Positions 13,201 through 24,161 of a stretch of DNA of 64,000 nt are shown here, piece by piece; the stretch's first letter is position 1, and the number at the start of each line of letters is the position of its first letter. Location: positions 5,739,732 through 5,803,731 of the forward strand of contig JAGGNK010010226.1 of assembly GCA_017590115.1 (NCBI GenBank), written 5' to 3'. This DNA is from Montifringilla adamsi. Its lineage: Eukaryota; Chordata; Aves; Passeriformes; Passeridae. A program made the translations under genes and the position numbers. The notes under the pieces were generated by a model that searched no databases, had not been told where the DNA came from, and saw only the letters and a program-made list of their open reading frames with translations.

Positions 13201-16200
13201 TCAAACCAGAGGAGAAATTGCCTTCAACAGCTATAATGGTGGAATTACATTGGAATATGTTCAGGATTTAAGTTTTTGTGGATTTTTTCCCATTTTTTAC
13301 CACAGTCCAAAGAGTTTATCTCTGTTCCCCCGCTGCTATTGCCAGTATTTTGGGACTTTCTGGCTCTGTGAAGTGTCTTTGTGAGGTTTGGTCTCCAAGG
13401 GTGGCACCCACGAGCACAGCTCCCCATGCTGGGGATTGCCATGTGGAAATGTCATCATGCCACTGCTGCTTCCAACCGGTGGCCAGAGCAAACAGCTCAT
13501 TGCACACCTTTAAACAAGAGGACTGTGTTTCACCACCAGAAGGCCAGCCATCTGGAATTCTGCTCGGCTTTGTATTCCACTGGAATAATTCCCGTGGCAT
13601 GGTCAGAGAGGTGACACCAAGTTTCTCAGTTCTTCCAGTTTAATGATCAAAACAAGGAGCCATTGTAGCTTGCACCAACATACCCAAACTGAAAGTTCAT
13701 TTATTCTGAGAGTCACTTCCCACTTTCTGGTCGTGGTGATTATGTCACAGAGGCAGCTGCCCACTTTGGAGAGTGCATTCCAAAGTGCTCAGTGGCAGCA
13801 TTGATGTTCACCCTGGGCCACACACAGGTGCCCTGTATACGGAGCCCTTCAGCTGCTTGGAATGAGCTCTGGTAGAAGCAATTTGTGCCACAAATTGCAA
13901 GAATGCTGAAAATATCTCTTCAATTTACCAGGTTCCTTGCTGCCAAGAGGATTTATTATGTCAACGACTCATTCTGCACTCTGGCACATCACTGTGAGTA
14001 GCTGATGTTTCTGCAGCAGCCTCAGAGCTATGACAGAGTGACTCCCACAGTGCTGAAACTTTGGGTCCAAGTGATTCAGCCACACAGGGATACTGGTGCT
14101 CCTGCTCTATATTTGCTGAGAATTTAGGTGATCAAGTACATTTTAAATATATTTATTCCTCTGCTGTCCCTGATATTCTTTCTGATCTCTTAATAATGGA
14201 GTTTTTGTCCAGTTGAGGCAGCTTTTCTCTCAGTATTTCTCTGGGATGCCCCATGATATCAGCAGCTTTTCACCATTTCACCATTAGCAGCCATTTCAGC
14301 CTGCTTCCTTGGAAGTCCTGGGAATGCAGCCCTGTGGCCTCCTCTCATCCCTCCTGCCAAGCTAGCTCAGGTCTCTCAGCCATCCTTCTTTGGATAGCAA
14401 AAATCGAGTGGAATCAAAGCTCTACAGGAACAAATTGGCCCTGCTTTATATTTCCTGAGGTCCTGTTATTCCTTCATACATACGTCTCTCTTCTGACTCC
14501 TCACCCAACCACTTCACTTCTTTTCTTTTACTCCTTTCTGTAATTGTATCACCCCACAGTACTCTTCTTCCTCAACATAAATTTTTACACCTGTGTGTCA
14601 CTTCATCCGACTCTCTTGGGTCACATTGATCTATGAAAACAGCTCCTGTTTCCTTTCCAGCTCTCAGGCAGCAGAAGCTTCTGCAAGAGAGATCTGAAGA
14701 ACTTCCCCCCTTGACTTTAAATTGGTTTTGCATGTCTTGTTTTCAGTGAAGAACTTGGACAGATGAAAATAAGAAGTGTTAACGTTAAGAGGTTTTACTG
14801 CTGTGGTACTGGTCATAGAAATCCTGAGATTAGTCCTCAGACTACAGACTATTTTACTCTTTAGAAAATGAAAGTAAAGTATGAATAAATGTAGCAATCC
14901 ATCAAAACATAGTTAAGTACAAACTAAAGGCCACAATTATAGCAGAGTGAATTGTTTTTTCTGTCTCATCACATCTGTCACACTCAAGAAGTTCATGAAT
15001 TCTGAAGAAGTCTTCTCATTTAAAACAGAGGGAATATCTCCTATATACTGAGACATTGTTTTTAAGGACAGAGCTTACATGGGAACTGCTGTACATCTAT
15101 AATGAAAAAAAAAATCACATATTTCAAAATAATGACTTTTGGAATTAGCCAAATCTGAAAAATTAAATAAAAGGTGTTTATACAAGATCAAGGTATGTGG
15201 TCATGCCCCCAGTTGCTTTTCTTGGGGATACAGTAATGCACCAGTCAGGTCTGTTTCTACAAATTTGCAGCTGCTGCTTCTGATTTGTTCTGCCTTGATA
15301 TAATCAATCTGAATTCATGGTCTCACCCTGTGCTGCCAGAGGTGACTCCTGGAAACAGAGCAAAACGCAACAGATCCTGCCCCAGTGCTAATGGCTGTGA
15401 CATGGTGTCTCCACTACACGGTCAGTCAGTTAAGAGCTGAGTGCCTCTAACCTTCCTCTTGCTTGTAAATTTAATTGCTTTGGTTGTTAGCTAATGTCCT
15501 GAAGAAAAAAGAATGGAAAGGATGTAACCAGCTGATTTATATTTATTTATTCTGTATTGGAATGTTTTACCGATTAAGAAAGTCATTGCCTGAAATTGTG
15601 AGTGCTGCTCGAACATGAATATTTGCAGTGCTGACACACCAGGTTAGCTGAGTGCAATATTGTATTTTCAGTGGATTGTCTATGCATGTCCTAATTCAAG
15701 AATACACCAAACAATGCTGTCCTGACTGCCCATATGTTTGGATGCTACTTATGTTTACATTTAAGCATACTGTCCAGTGTTGGGATGAGTTCCTAAAAAC
15801 CTCCCTCATAAACAAAGCAGAGACTGAGAGGCTTTAAAATTCAAATTATGGGATTCACATGGATTCAGTCGCACTGGTGTGAAACTGTGTAGTTATGCAT
15901 ACTTTTTCTGCCTTATATGCAGATGGGCAGGAGGGCAAGAGAAGCACTGAAACTGTGATTTTTAAACAGTTAGATTTAATCTTTGGGGTTTATCTGACTT
16001 CCTTAAAATTACAAAAAAAAAAAAAAAAAAAAAGTAGTGTGTGCTATTCCTTTCCCAATTTACTTAGTCACATGCAATGAAACCAAGCACTAAGGTAGGT
16101 CTGGCCTGAAAATTGAACAATGAGATGATTTAAATGCAACAGGAGATGGTCCACAAGTGTGTATTGGCTTTGTTTGCAAAATTTTTTCTGTTGTGATGTT

Positions 16201-16850
16201 CACTTTGTTGAATAGTCTTGCACCTAGGCAGGAATGTTACTGCCTTGAAAATCACTGAGGCCAAGTTCCCAAAAACCTGTTCCAGACACTTTTTGCAAGT
16301 CCGACTGCATGAAAATGTCGGTCACTTTAGTGACACTGTCAGGGAAAAAAAAAAAGTCACCCCAGAGACACCCCAGTAGATAGGAACATTGTTAATTAGC
16401 AGTGGGAAATGGGAGTAAAAACAATTTTCTTTTCACAGGGAAGACATTAGGTTTTTGTTTTTTACTTGGATATTAGTGCCATAAAGCCTTGATATGTTAA
16501 TTTGTTGGATGTGAATGTGCTTAGGCTCCATGATGAAGCTGTTTTGACATTGGGTGATGGGGATGTTTTGATAGTGCATTCCTGAGGTTGTGCTGTTTTG
16601 ACACAAAAGGCTTTGACAAGATATTTGTAAGGTCACTGTGACCTACCACTGCTGTTATGTGGAAGTGATGGAAATGTAAATGCTCTGATGTCTAATCAAT
16701 GGAATGAAGCACTGTGGGATATATGTAAATTGAGATGTAAATCAGCTGGTTTGGGTTATAAATGAGCATGTTAGAAAAATGCTTGATGGGAGCTTTCTTG
16801 GCCATCTTGGTTTTCCAAGATGTATGTAGAGGAGTATTTAACTTACAAAA
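10236..16850. other. Non-coding stretch
   Basis: No recognisable gene is present. Open frames of 61-128 codons occur (for example 10244-10609 minus, 11632-12018 plus, 13278-13643 plus and 13316-13600 minus). They overlap frames on the other strand and carry no domain I recognise. The patch 13300-13620 is locally richer in G and C, which explains open frames in several registers at once. An A21 tract lies at 16013-16033. A minor inverted repeat GTCACT-TT-AGTGAC is near 16325. Confidence 0.6.
16013..16033. repeat. Homopolymer A21
   Basis: Twenty-one consecutive A residues. No AATAAA-type signal or gene-derived body is evident just upstream, so I do not call a processed pseudogene. It is most simply a mononucleotide microsatellite. 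Confidence 0.9.
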
Positions 16851-17102
16851 CCTCATGAGGCCTTACGGTGGCCTTCTACTACTTAACAGGGGCTTCCAGG
16901 AAAGATGGAGAAGGATGGTTTATCAGGAAATCTACTGATAGGAAAAGAGGTAGCAGGTTTAAATTGAAATAGGTAAGAGTTAGATAAGATATTATCTAGC
17001 CTGGTCTAGTGGTTCCATGGCAGGGAGGTAAGAACTGAATACCCTCTAACTGAATACTCTCTAAGGCTCCCTCTAACCCCAAACTTTCTTTGATTCTATG
17101 AT
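16851..17102 (+). mobile_element. CR1 LINE 3' fragment, plus orientation, internally deleted
   Basis: The order of recognisable CR1 3'-region phrases is a 'gtggccttctactactta' block (about 16867), 'gatggagaagg', 'aggtttaaattgaa...agatatta', then 'cctggtctagtgg', 'ccatggcaggg', and finally 'attctatgat' (17093-17102), the CR1 terminal motif. Known CR1 copies have a longer segment between the 'gatatta' and 'cctggtctagtgg' phrases, so about 100 bases or more appear to be lost near 17000. The piece is 5'-truncated, as most CR1 copies are, and contains no usable reverse transcriptase frame. A 15-bp tandem duplication lies inside it (17033-17062). It is a dead retroposon and good evidence for a bird or other sauropsid. 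Confidence 0.88.
17033..17062. repeat. 15-bp tandem duplication inside CR1
   Basis: AACTGAATACCCTCT (17033-17047) is followed directly by AACTGAATACTCTCT (17048-17062), differing at one base (C/T). It sits where CR1 copies normally carry a single short segment between the 'catggcaggg' phrase and the terminus, so it probably arose by slippage after insertion. Confidence 0.75.
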
Positions 17103-17158
17103 AGTAAGAAAGAAATGTTTGGCTTTTCATAGCTGCCTGTTTCCACTGATTAAGACAG

Positions 17159-17176
17159 AAAAAAAAAAAAAAAAAA
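17159..17176. repeat. Homopolymer A18
   Basis: Eighteen consecutive A residues about 55 bases beyond the CR1 end. CR1 does not use a poly(A) tail, so the tract is not the tail of that element. Confidence 0.9.
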
Positions 17177-18470
17177 CCCTACATTTTTATTTCCATTAAA
17201 GGAAACTTGTGACTGTAATAACCTAATAACAAATTTGAATTGAAAAAAGCAACCAACTTTAACTGGGCCTTGCACAATCTCAGCCTAATTTCTGGTCAGC
17301 CCCCAGCGGGAAAGCTGGTTTAGTGGTGTAGAATCCACATCACAAAATTCATTTTCCCTCTCACAGAAAAGAGGCTGCTGCCACTTCTGCTCCTGAGATG
17401 ACCCCTGGGTGAGGCAGGCAGAGTCAGCAATGCAAACTGCTGGGCTGGCAAGCAGAGGGAGGCAGTGAGGAACTCCGGGGAAAGGAGGCTGCCCCGGGCT
17501 GTGGGATGGATGCTTGTGGCTGTCTTTTCTTTTACTGTTTTGTGCCAGGCCAGACAATTGTTGGAGAATTTACAAGGGGCTGCCTCACAAACAGAGCAGC
17601 CTGTTGTATTGTGGGAATTAATGCCTTAACAGGAGATGGATCAATATGATAACAGGAGAGGTAAGGAATCCAAGAATAGTCACAGAAGGTGAAAAGGGAG
17701 AAGAGGCTAGAAGAGGAATGAAGAAAGGTTCCTCCTTTTCTTCAGAAATAATTTTATTCCTTTTTTTTTTTTTTGTCTTTTTGATTTGGCCTGTGTGCTT
17801 GTACATATTTGGGATTTGCTGGAGGGCTTTTGCCAGTGTCTTTTTTTGTTTGGTTGGTTTTTGTTTTCTTTTTTTTTTTTTAATTTTTGTAATCGTGTAT
17901 CTGCTTTATTGCTCTAAAACCTGCCAGAACTTGATGTCAGAACATTGCTGCCCGAAGAGCTTGTACTGGCCTCTATTTCCAATCCTGTACAATCTCAGTT
18001 TAATCACTATGGCAGTCAGCTCAGAAGTGCCTGTAGGTGGAAAACATCACTGTAACATGATGCAGTTGATTTTACTTCAGCATGGCCTTGAGACAAGCCA
18101 CACTGGCACATGGAATGTGTGTAGTAACTCCTCTTTCTCTGCACCAATTCACACACATTTGGAGGTATAAGATTGCCCTTTCTGAAAACAGTTTCAGAAA
18201 ATGTACAATAAGATAAGAGCAAATATTAAACAGATTGCAAACAAGGCAGCCTTACAGAGAAACTTAAGATGGATATCCCATTAAGCAAACACATCTTTCC
18301 TTGCTCCTTTCTGTGCCCTTTCACCAATCTTATCACTTCCATCAATCTTCAATCAGTCTAATCATCTCTTTCCAGCCTCTGCAACCTGCAAAGAGTTTAA
18401 AAAGCCCTGCACTGGCTTGGTGGTTTAATTTCACTTCTCTTTGCTCCCAGCAGCACAAATAAGTGATTTC
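17177..18470. other. Non-coding stretch with T-rich tracts
   Basis: T14 (17761-17774) and T13 (17869-17881) lie within a strongly T-rich block. A 174-codon frame (17646-18170) runs through them. It encodes long Phe/Leu/Val runs from the T tracts and has no recognisable domain, so I do not call it a gene. A locally GC-richer patch lies at 17290-17530. Confidence 0.6.
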
Positions 18471-18474
18471 CCAG

Positions 18475-18686
18475 CCATTGGGAAGGGAGAGCGGAGGGAA
18501 AAAAGATTTAACCTACCTCATCTAATCAGAAGCTCCTAACAGATGGAGGGAAACTGCTCCCTGAGCCCAACAAGGAACTGAGCCAGGGCTCTTCCCTCAT
18601 CACCAGCTGCTGCCAGCTAAACATCTGAATTTCCTCTCTTCTGGAAGCTTATAAAAGCTCTAATCCAAGAAATGGCACCTCATTCT
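18475..18686 (+). promoter_or_regulatory. Candidate TATA/initiator core promoter
   Basis: TATAAAAG (18650-18657) is followed 32 bases later by TCATTCT (18680-18686), which matches the initiator consensus YYANWYY with its A at 18682. That spacing is the usual one for RNA polymerase II TATA promoters. An inverted CCAAT box (CCATTGG, 18475-18481) lies about 170 bases upstream. The predicted leader is almost pure pyrimidine, and the first ATG after it is at 18704, opening a 61-codon frame rich in Lys, Gln and Thr that I do not recognise. TATA-like words are common in AT-rich DNA, so the call is weak. Confidence 0.2.
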
Positions 18687-20534
18687 CTCCTCTCCCCTCC
18701 CTCATGCCATCTCCTTCTCCCACAGCACATGGTGCTACACCCTTCCAGACAGATGAGTTTCAACATTGTGACAATGTCTCAGTCACCTTTTTCCACCCAC
18801 TGTCAAATCCACTGAAAAAACAGCCAAAAATCAAAACAAAACAAACTCCACAGGAAAAAAAAACCAAGAAAACCAGCAAAAACTGCTAACACTTCCTGCT
18901 TCTACATGTCCTCTCAAGGTTTCTTTTGTCCAAAAGGTTCAGAGCACCAGTGAGGACCATACTCTCTGAAATATCATGAAGAACCACATTTTACATCAGC
19001 AGGGTAAAAATCAAGTGTCTCTCTGGCAAAAGGTAGCATCTATTAGCCAGCCTCTTGCATTTTTGTGGGCTTGCCTCTCCTTTTTGGAACACAAATTTCA
19101 TCCTGCACCTGACTGACCTTCAAAAGTGAAGGTGGTACCTTGGTCCCTGTCAGAGCACCAACTTTGGTTGCCAAAATTAAATTGCCCATTACACCAATTA
19201 CTCATTTCCAGCTATGTGCTGTGTCTGGGCTGAGGGGAAGGTGTACATGTTAGCATATTTCAGATCCAGCTCCTGCCTGGTCATCCAGATGGGAAACCCA
19301 GCCAGTATTCCTTGGCTCCTTTCCTACAAAACACCACTGTGTGTAGAGGATGGGGCTGTTGGATTACCCAAATGAGGGGCTTGGAGTAGTCAGCCCCAAG
19401 GGCTGGAAAGGCTGCAGTGCTCCCCTGGAGCTTTACAAGTCAGAGTAAGGAAAGTTTTGTAGACAATGGAAGCAAAATATCATCAGTGTTCAGTCACAGG
19501 GAGGCCAGTGAATTGTTATCTTGTGCACCTTAAACATAAAAACCAACTTTACCTTCTGACCAAGCAGGATCTCTGGGCCTTTATTGCAAAAGATCTGCCC
19601 AATGCAATCCACCTGCTGAAGTTAAACAGAATGACCCTTGATAAAAATTCAGGTACAATTTGCTTAATTAGACAGGTGGTCAGTATTTTGTATTTCATCT
19701 TCATTAAAGGAAGGAGAACCCCTTTGAATATAAGTTAAAGGAAGAAGAACCCCTTGAATACCAGGTAAATGGTCAGCTGGGCCCTAAGGACTTTCTGAGG
19801 AAGGGTGTAAAAGCATGGAATTCACCAAGTTTCAGTTTTGCAATTATTTGAGTGTGATAATCTTTTGGTAGTTGACAGAATGCTGCTGTTCAAATGCTGT
19901 ACCAGAGATTCCTCCTGGGTTCTCCCATGTTCAGTTTTGAGACTGACACACAAAATTATTCTAAGTTTCACCTGTGTTTTTTTCAGAGACCTAATGTGCA
20001 TACAACTATACACATATGCATCTGCACCTCTCACTGAAAAGGAATCTAAGAGTAGGAAACAAACAAGTAAATTCTCCTAAAGTTTTAGAAGAAGGCACAA
20101 GAACAATACTGCAATTTCTCTCTTAATATTCACTATGATATAAATTATTCTATGGCTTTTATTCCAACCTTCACTGGCAAATAATTCCTTTATTTATGTG
20201 TATAGATGATGTATTTGTCATATACATTGAAGTGAATAAGACATTATTTTTATTTCACAAGGATTTTGACATGTCCAGTAGTACACATATCTAGGTTGAT
20301 GTGACAAGTGCACTTTGTCACCTTCTGAGGAAAAACAGGTGCACTTTTTGTAGCTGTTTTATTTTCCCTGCAGAATATACCTTGGCAAGAAATCTGTTTT
20401 GTGAGTGTAATGAGATGTGACTTTCAAAAGTAGTAAATGGGCACAAATTGAAATATAAAACATTCTTTTTAAACAAAAGAAAAAGAAAGTCACTTCTGGG
20501 GTTTTTTTTTTGTTTTTTTTTCCCTCTGTGAGAG
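18687..20534. other. Non-coding stretch
   Basis: It holds a 61-codon frame at 18704-18889 (see the promoter entry), a tandem duplication at 19704-19764, and 70-90-codon frames without recognisable domains. Nothing else is recognisable. Confidence 0.55.
19704..19764. repeat. Tandem duplication of about 31 bp
   Basis: Copy one (19704-19734, 31 bases) and copy two (19735-19764, 30 bases) share TTAAAGGAAG-AGAACCCC and TTGAATA, with one deleted base and a few substitutions. The divergence suggests a duplication that is not very recent. Confidence 0.8.
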
Positions 20535-20725
20535 TGCTTGAGCTCTGTCACAGGCTGCCCAGATAAAACAGAGACAGAGGCTGTTCAGTCTCTGTCATTG
20601 GAGATATTCAAACCCCAACTGGGCATGACCCCAAGCAAAGTGTCTGTAGGTGACACTGCTTTGAGCACAGGGTTGGACTTGACAGTTTCCAGAGATGCCT
20701 TCCAGCCTCAGCTACTCTGTGCATC
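20535..20725 (+). mobile_element. CR1 LINE 3' fragment, plus orientation
   Basis: Recognisable CR1 3'-region phrases occur in the correct order: 'cacaggctgcccag' (about 20550), 'ttggagatattcaaa', 'aactgggcatg', 'gtaggtgacactgctttgagca', 'gggttggacttga', 'ccagagatgccttccagcct', and a decayed terminus near 'ctactctgtg' (20713-20722). The 5' part is missing. The copy is well diverged from the consensus form I know and encodes nothing intact. The 78-codon frame at 20538-20774 lies inside it and is a by-product of the repeat. Confidence 0.85.
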
Positions 20726-21859
20726 TAAACAGTTGTGTTTTCTGTACAGCCACAAAGGGGTAGTTTCTTTTTAGGTTGTTGCATAAATTCCTCCCGTTGT
20801 CAGATTCAATAGCATCAGTCATCTCTCTGTTGTTGTGATAGCTGAGCTTATCAGAAATAAGAGGGACAATTCAGAGGTGATTTCCACATTTCCAGGAGAG
20901 AGGGCTGAAATAAAGATTAGCTGTGAAGCTGTTGCAAATTATGGAAGCTGAGTTAGAGATAACAGAGTACACCTTCTTTAAGTGGGAGTTATTTACAATC
21001 TTTCATGTTAATAGTTCTTAATGTTTCAAGACTCTCCATCCTTTGAAAGCAAAAATCTTCCAGGTAAATTAGAAATAGGGGGAGTTAATGTGCTAAATGA
21101 TTGAGACAAAACAGCCAAAATGAAAAATTGTGTTCCTCAAACTGCATCCTAATCTGACATTCTTCAAAGGGATGAAACTAAAAAGAGAGGATAAAATGTG
21201 TTTGGATCAAAAGTATAACTCCTGTGTCAAATGTGTTCAATAAGCCATTGAAAGAGAATATGATGTACTGTGAAGGATAATTACTAATGAAAAAAATAAG
21301 CACAAAAAAGGGGAAGAAATAGAAAGGGGAACTCTGGAGTTTGTAACGACTGAATGCAGCTTGCTTAGGGGACTATTGCCACACATCTGCTTTGTGATAA
21401 GCACAGTAAAATTAGTTATGGATCATCAAAGTGATTCCTAACACTTAACAAAACGAGACCAAAAGTGCCTTTTTCCCCAGGTTCAGACATCTGGGAAAAC
21501 ATTAATCAAACATACAGATTCAGTGGGAGGAAAAATTTGGAAAACAGCAATGTTGAAAAAGACTGAGTGGATAACATTGGCAGAAATTAGATGTGAATCT
21601 GCAATGCAGCATCACAGAAAACCAGCCATTTTTGCATTTTATTTGATTTTTATTTTTACAGTCTGCCTGCGAAGAACCATCATACTCCTACTGAGGAAGG
21701 ACAATATCTCTGTTCTGTTCAAGAATGGTGAAATGGAAAATCTTGGTTGATTCTGCAAGATGTTTAATGTTTCCTACTAAATGCCCTTGGGTCCCTGTGA
21801 TGCAGAAGGGAGAACACAGAGTATGGGGCTGGGCAACCCCTCACCTTGATGTTGCAGAG
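20726..21859. other. Non-coding stretch
   Basis: AT-rich, no recognisable gene or repeat. A 75-codon frame at 21523-21750 has no recognisable domain. Confidence 0.55.
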
Positions 21860-21940
21860 CAGTTGGGAAGGAAATTAAAAAAAAAAAATGCAATGCTGGT
21901 GATTGCTGAGGGGACTGGCTTACAAGAAGAGATTAAAACT
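21860..21940 (+). mobile_element. Probable old CR1-family fragment, plus orientation
   Basis: The phrases 'ttgctgaggggactggctt' and 'acaagaagagattaaaact' resemble the segment of older CR1 subfamilies in which a short 'ctggcttacaaggaaagattaaa' block precedes the 3' region. The match is short and decayed, and an A12 tract interrupts it upstream. It could be chance similarity. Confidence 0.4.
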
Positions 21941-23388
21941 TGTCTGATTACATCTGTGCCTGGTGGGATGCAGTGAGGATCTTCCTAAGAACTAGACAGA
22001 AAAAATAAAAAGTTCTGTGATATTGGCCACTGCATAAGAGCTGATTCCTCATTTGGGGAAGAGAGTTGGCTCTTGTTTCTCTGGTGTGTAGAAGCAATCT
22101 CGAGCAGCGATTTCATCTTGGTTTTTGTCTAATTTGCTTTATCTTGAACACTTCTTCTTAATCTAATTTAAATTGGCAAATTTTAGACTCTGGATTTTTT
22201 TTAATCGATGCATTCAATTATTATTTCTAGTGAGAAGCAGATGATATCAAATAAACAGTTACAAGTGCAGAAAAGGGAGAAGAGTCACAGTGCAAATGGG
22301 TATAAGGAAGAGCAAGGGAATAATGCTTGGAAAGGGACAGTTGGCTTTGAATACCAGCAGAAATAGCTTCTCTCAGGCCTGCCTACGTGACCTGCTTGGT
22401 TTGCACAAGAGTGTGACCCCTTTAGCAGTTGCATATTCAGTTCTCCACTATATCTGTCTCAGTGCACTTGCTTCCACCTCCCCACCCACTCAGATCTATT
22501 TTTTGTGTGTAGGCGATAAGCATTGTGATTTTTTGTTCTTTCTTTGGTGTGCTGTGAATCCTCCTCTCTGCAACTGCAATTCTGGGACCAAATTCACACA
22601 TATCCATTCCTAGATCTGCCCGTTTGACAATTTGGTGGCTTTGCAAGCTATTTTGAATAAAAAGCTGTCCAGTAAACAGCTAAGAAAGCAGAGAAATGAA
22701 GATAAACTCTTTCCTCAAAATAACATTTTCCCTGGACACTTAATCACTTAATCAGAGAAGACTCCTGTGGTCTATATGGAGGATGATAAAAAATTCAGAG
22801 CTATATGATTTCCCCTCCTTTTCTTTTTATTTTCTTTTTGGTGTGTAGTATTTTCTTGTGCATTTGATCAAACTTTAGTAGATTATTTCTTAAGGATTTC
22901 GCAGGCTGTTTTGTGAAGGTGCAGGGCATTGAAAAAAGACCTTTTAAAGTGGGGGAATACTGCTTTCATTGTGTGTGATGTGGTTATGTTCCCACTGTTG
23001 TCCCATTTTGTTTTAATATTAGCCTATTGGACCATGAAAAAATTCAAAGTATGAGAAATGTACTTTTTCTTTTATGTAGCTGCTATTATGAGCCTCATAA
23101 AAAAACAAATCTCAGATGACTAAACAAAATATTTATTTTTGCAAAACACAATTAGGAAGACATAACTATTTAGAAGATATAACTGCTTCAAAAAACTGTG
23201 CAAATTACAGAGGTTGCAACCACCGTGTTGTTCCATATCCATGGGTAGAAATGAGGCTGGGTTTCCCAAAGATCTGTGCACAAAGGCTGTGGGTTGAGCC
23301 ACCCTGTCCTTCAGCATGTTTCAGTCTTCCACCAGCTTTGCATTTTCCCAAAGTTTCTGCATTTATGAAACCTCATGTTCTTTGTCAG
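21941..23388. other. Non-coding stretch
   Basis: AT-rich. Frames at 22290-22613 (plus) and 22437-22646 (minus) overlap and show no domain. No repeat family is recognised. Confidence 0.55.
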
Positions 23389-23508
23389 GTTTGGCTGCAA
23401 TGCTACTGTCAGTTCAAAGACTGTGGAAAGGGAAGGAGGAAAGACAAACATGAAGGTGGAAAGAAAATTTCCTTGTATGAGCCTCCTTTCCAAAGGAAAC
23501 CACTGAAG
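23389..23508 (+). other. Candidate internal exon, unverified
   Basis: An acceptor-like sequence (TTCTTTGTCAG ending at 23388) and a consensus donor (GAAG followed by GTAAGA at 23509) bound exactly 120 bases. A frame through it is open and lies in the 139-codon frame 23116-23535. The encoded piece is basic and Cys-containing (QCYCQFKDCGKGRRKDKH). I recognise no family. The acceptor pyrimidine tract is short, which weakens the call. Confidence 0.15.
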
Positions 23509-24111
23509 GTAAGAAAGGATCACAGGGGGCCATAACAGTGCTACATTTCAAAATGATCAATTAACAAAGAAAAGAGAAAAAAGGTGCAGCCTTTACTCCT
23601 CCTGTTGCCACGAACTCTTCTCCTTCTCGCCTTGGATTTGCTGTCCAACACAGTTCGTGTCACACCTCTCAAGGACAGGCACAAAGGACACAGAGCAACT
23701 GTGCTTTGGAATAACTGTCAGAACACTAAGGGTTAATGATGCCCAGAGCCTCCTGCCTCGCTGCTCCCTAAGTCTGTGCATTTCTTATGCAGAGCTGATT
23801 TGCAGCTGCACTGCTAAGTTTTATCCTGGGAAAAAGCCTCAAAAACATGTTTCTGCTACAGCAATTCTGCCCTTTGTAATTGGGGAGGAAAATGCCTCTG
23901 AAATATGCCATAGAACTCTATGGTGCTGCATTCTGAAATGTTCTTCATTGCATCCCATGAAAGCTGGAACTTCAAGACCCATTGATTAAAATGAGAGCAT
24001 TACTGTACTCTGCTAATTAAGATATAGTACTTAACACTATTCTTAGTTTGAACTGTGCACAGTAAGTACACTTCTATTAATAGTTTTTGGGGGGTAGGGA
24101 GGCAGTGTTTA

Positions 24112-24113
<2 letters not shown>
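23509..24113. other. Non-coding stretch
   Basis: The frames 23593-23781 (minus) and 23657-23989 (plus) overlap on opposite strands and show no domain. Nothing else is recognisable. Confidence 0.55.

Positions 24114-24157
<44 letters not shown>
24114..24157. repeat. Homopolymer T44
   Basis: Forty-four uninterrupted T residues, the longest homopolymer in the window, with a G7 run 25 bases to the left. If it were the tail of a minus-strand retrocopy, a TTTATT (reverse AATAAA) would be expected just to the right. None is there and no gene-like body is seen. The exact length is likely to vary between individuals and is hard to sequence. Confidence 0.95.

Positions 24158-24161
<4 letters not shown>

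Noticed and set aside
17646..18170. 174-codon open frame with hydrophobic segments
   Set aside because: The hydrophobic stretches are translations of T14 and T13 tracts. There is no recognisable domain, and other frames overlap it.
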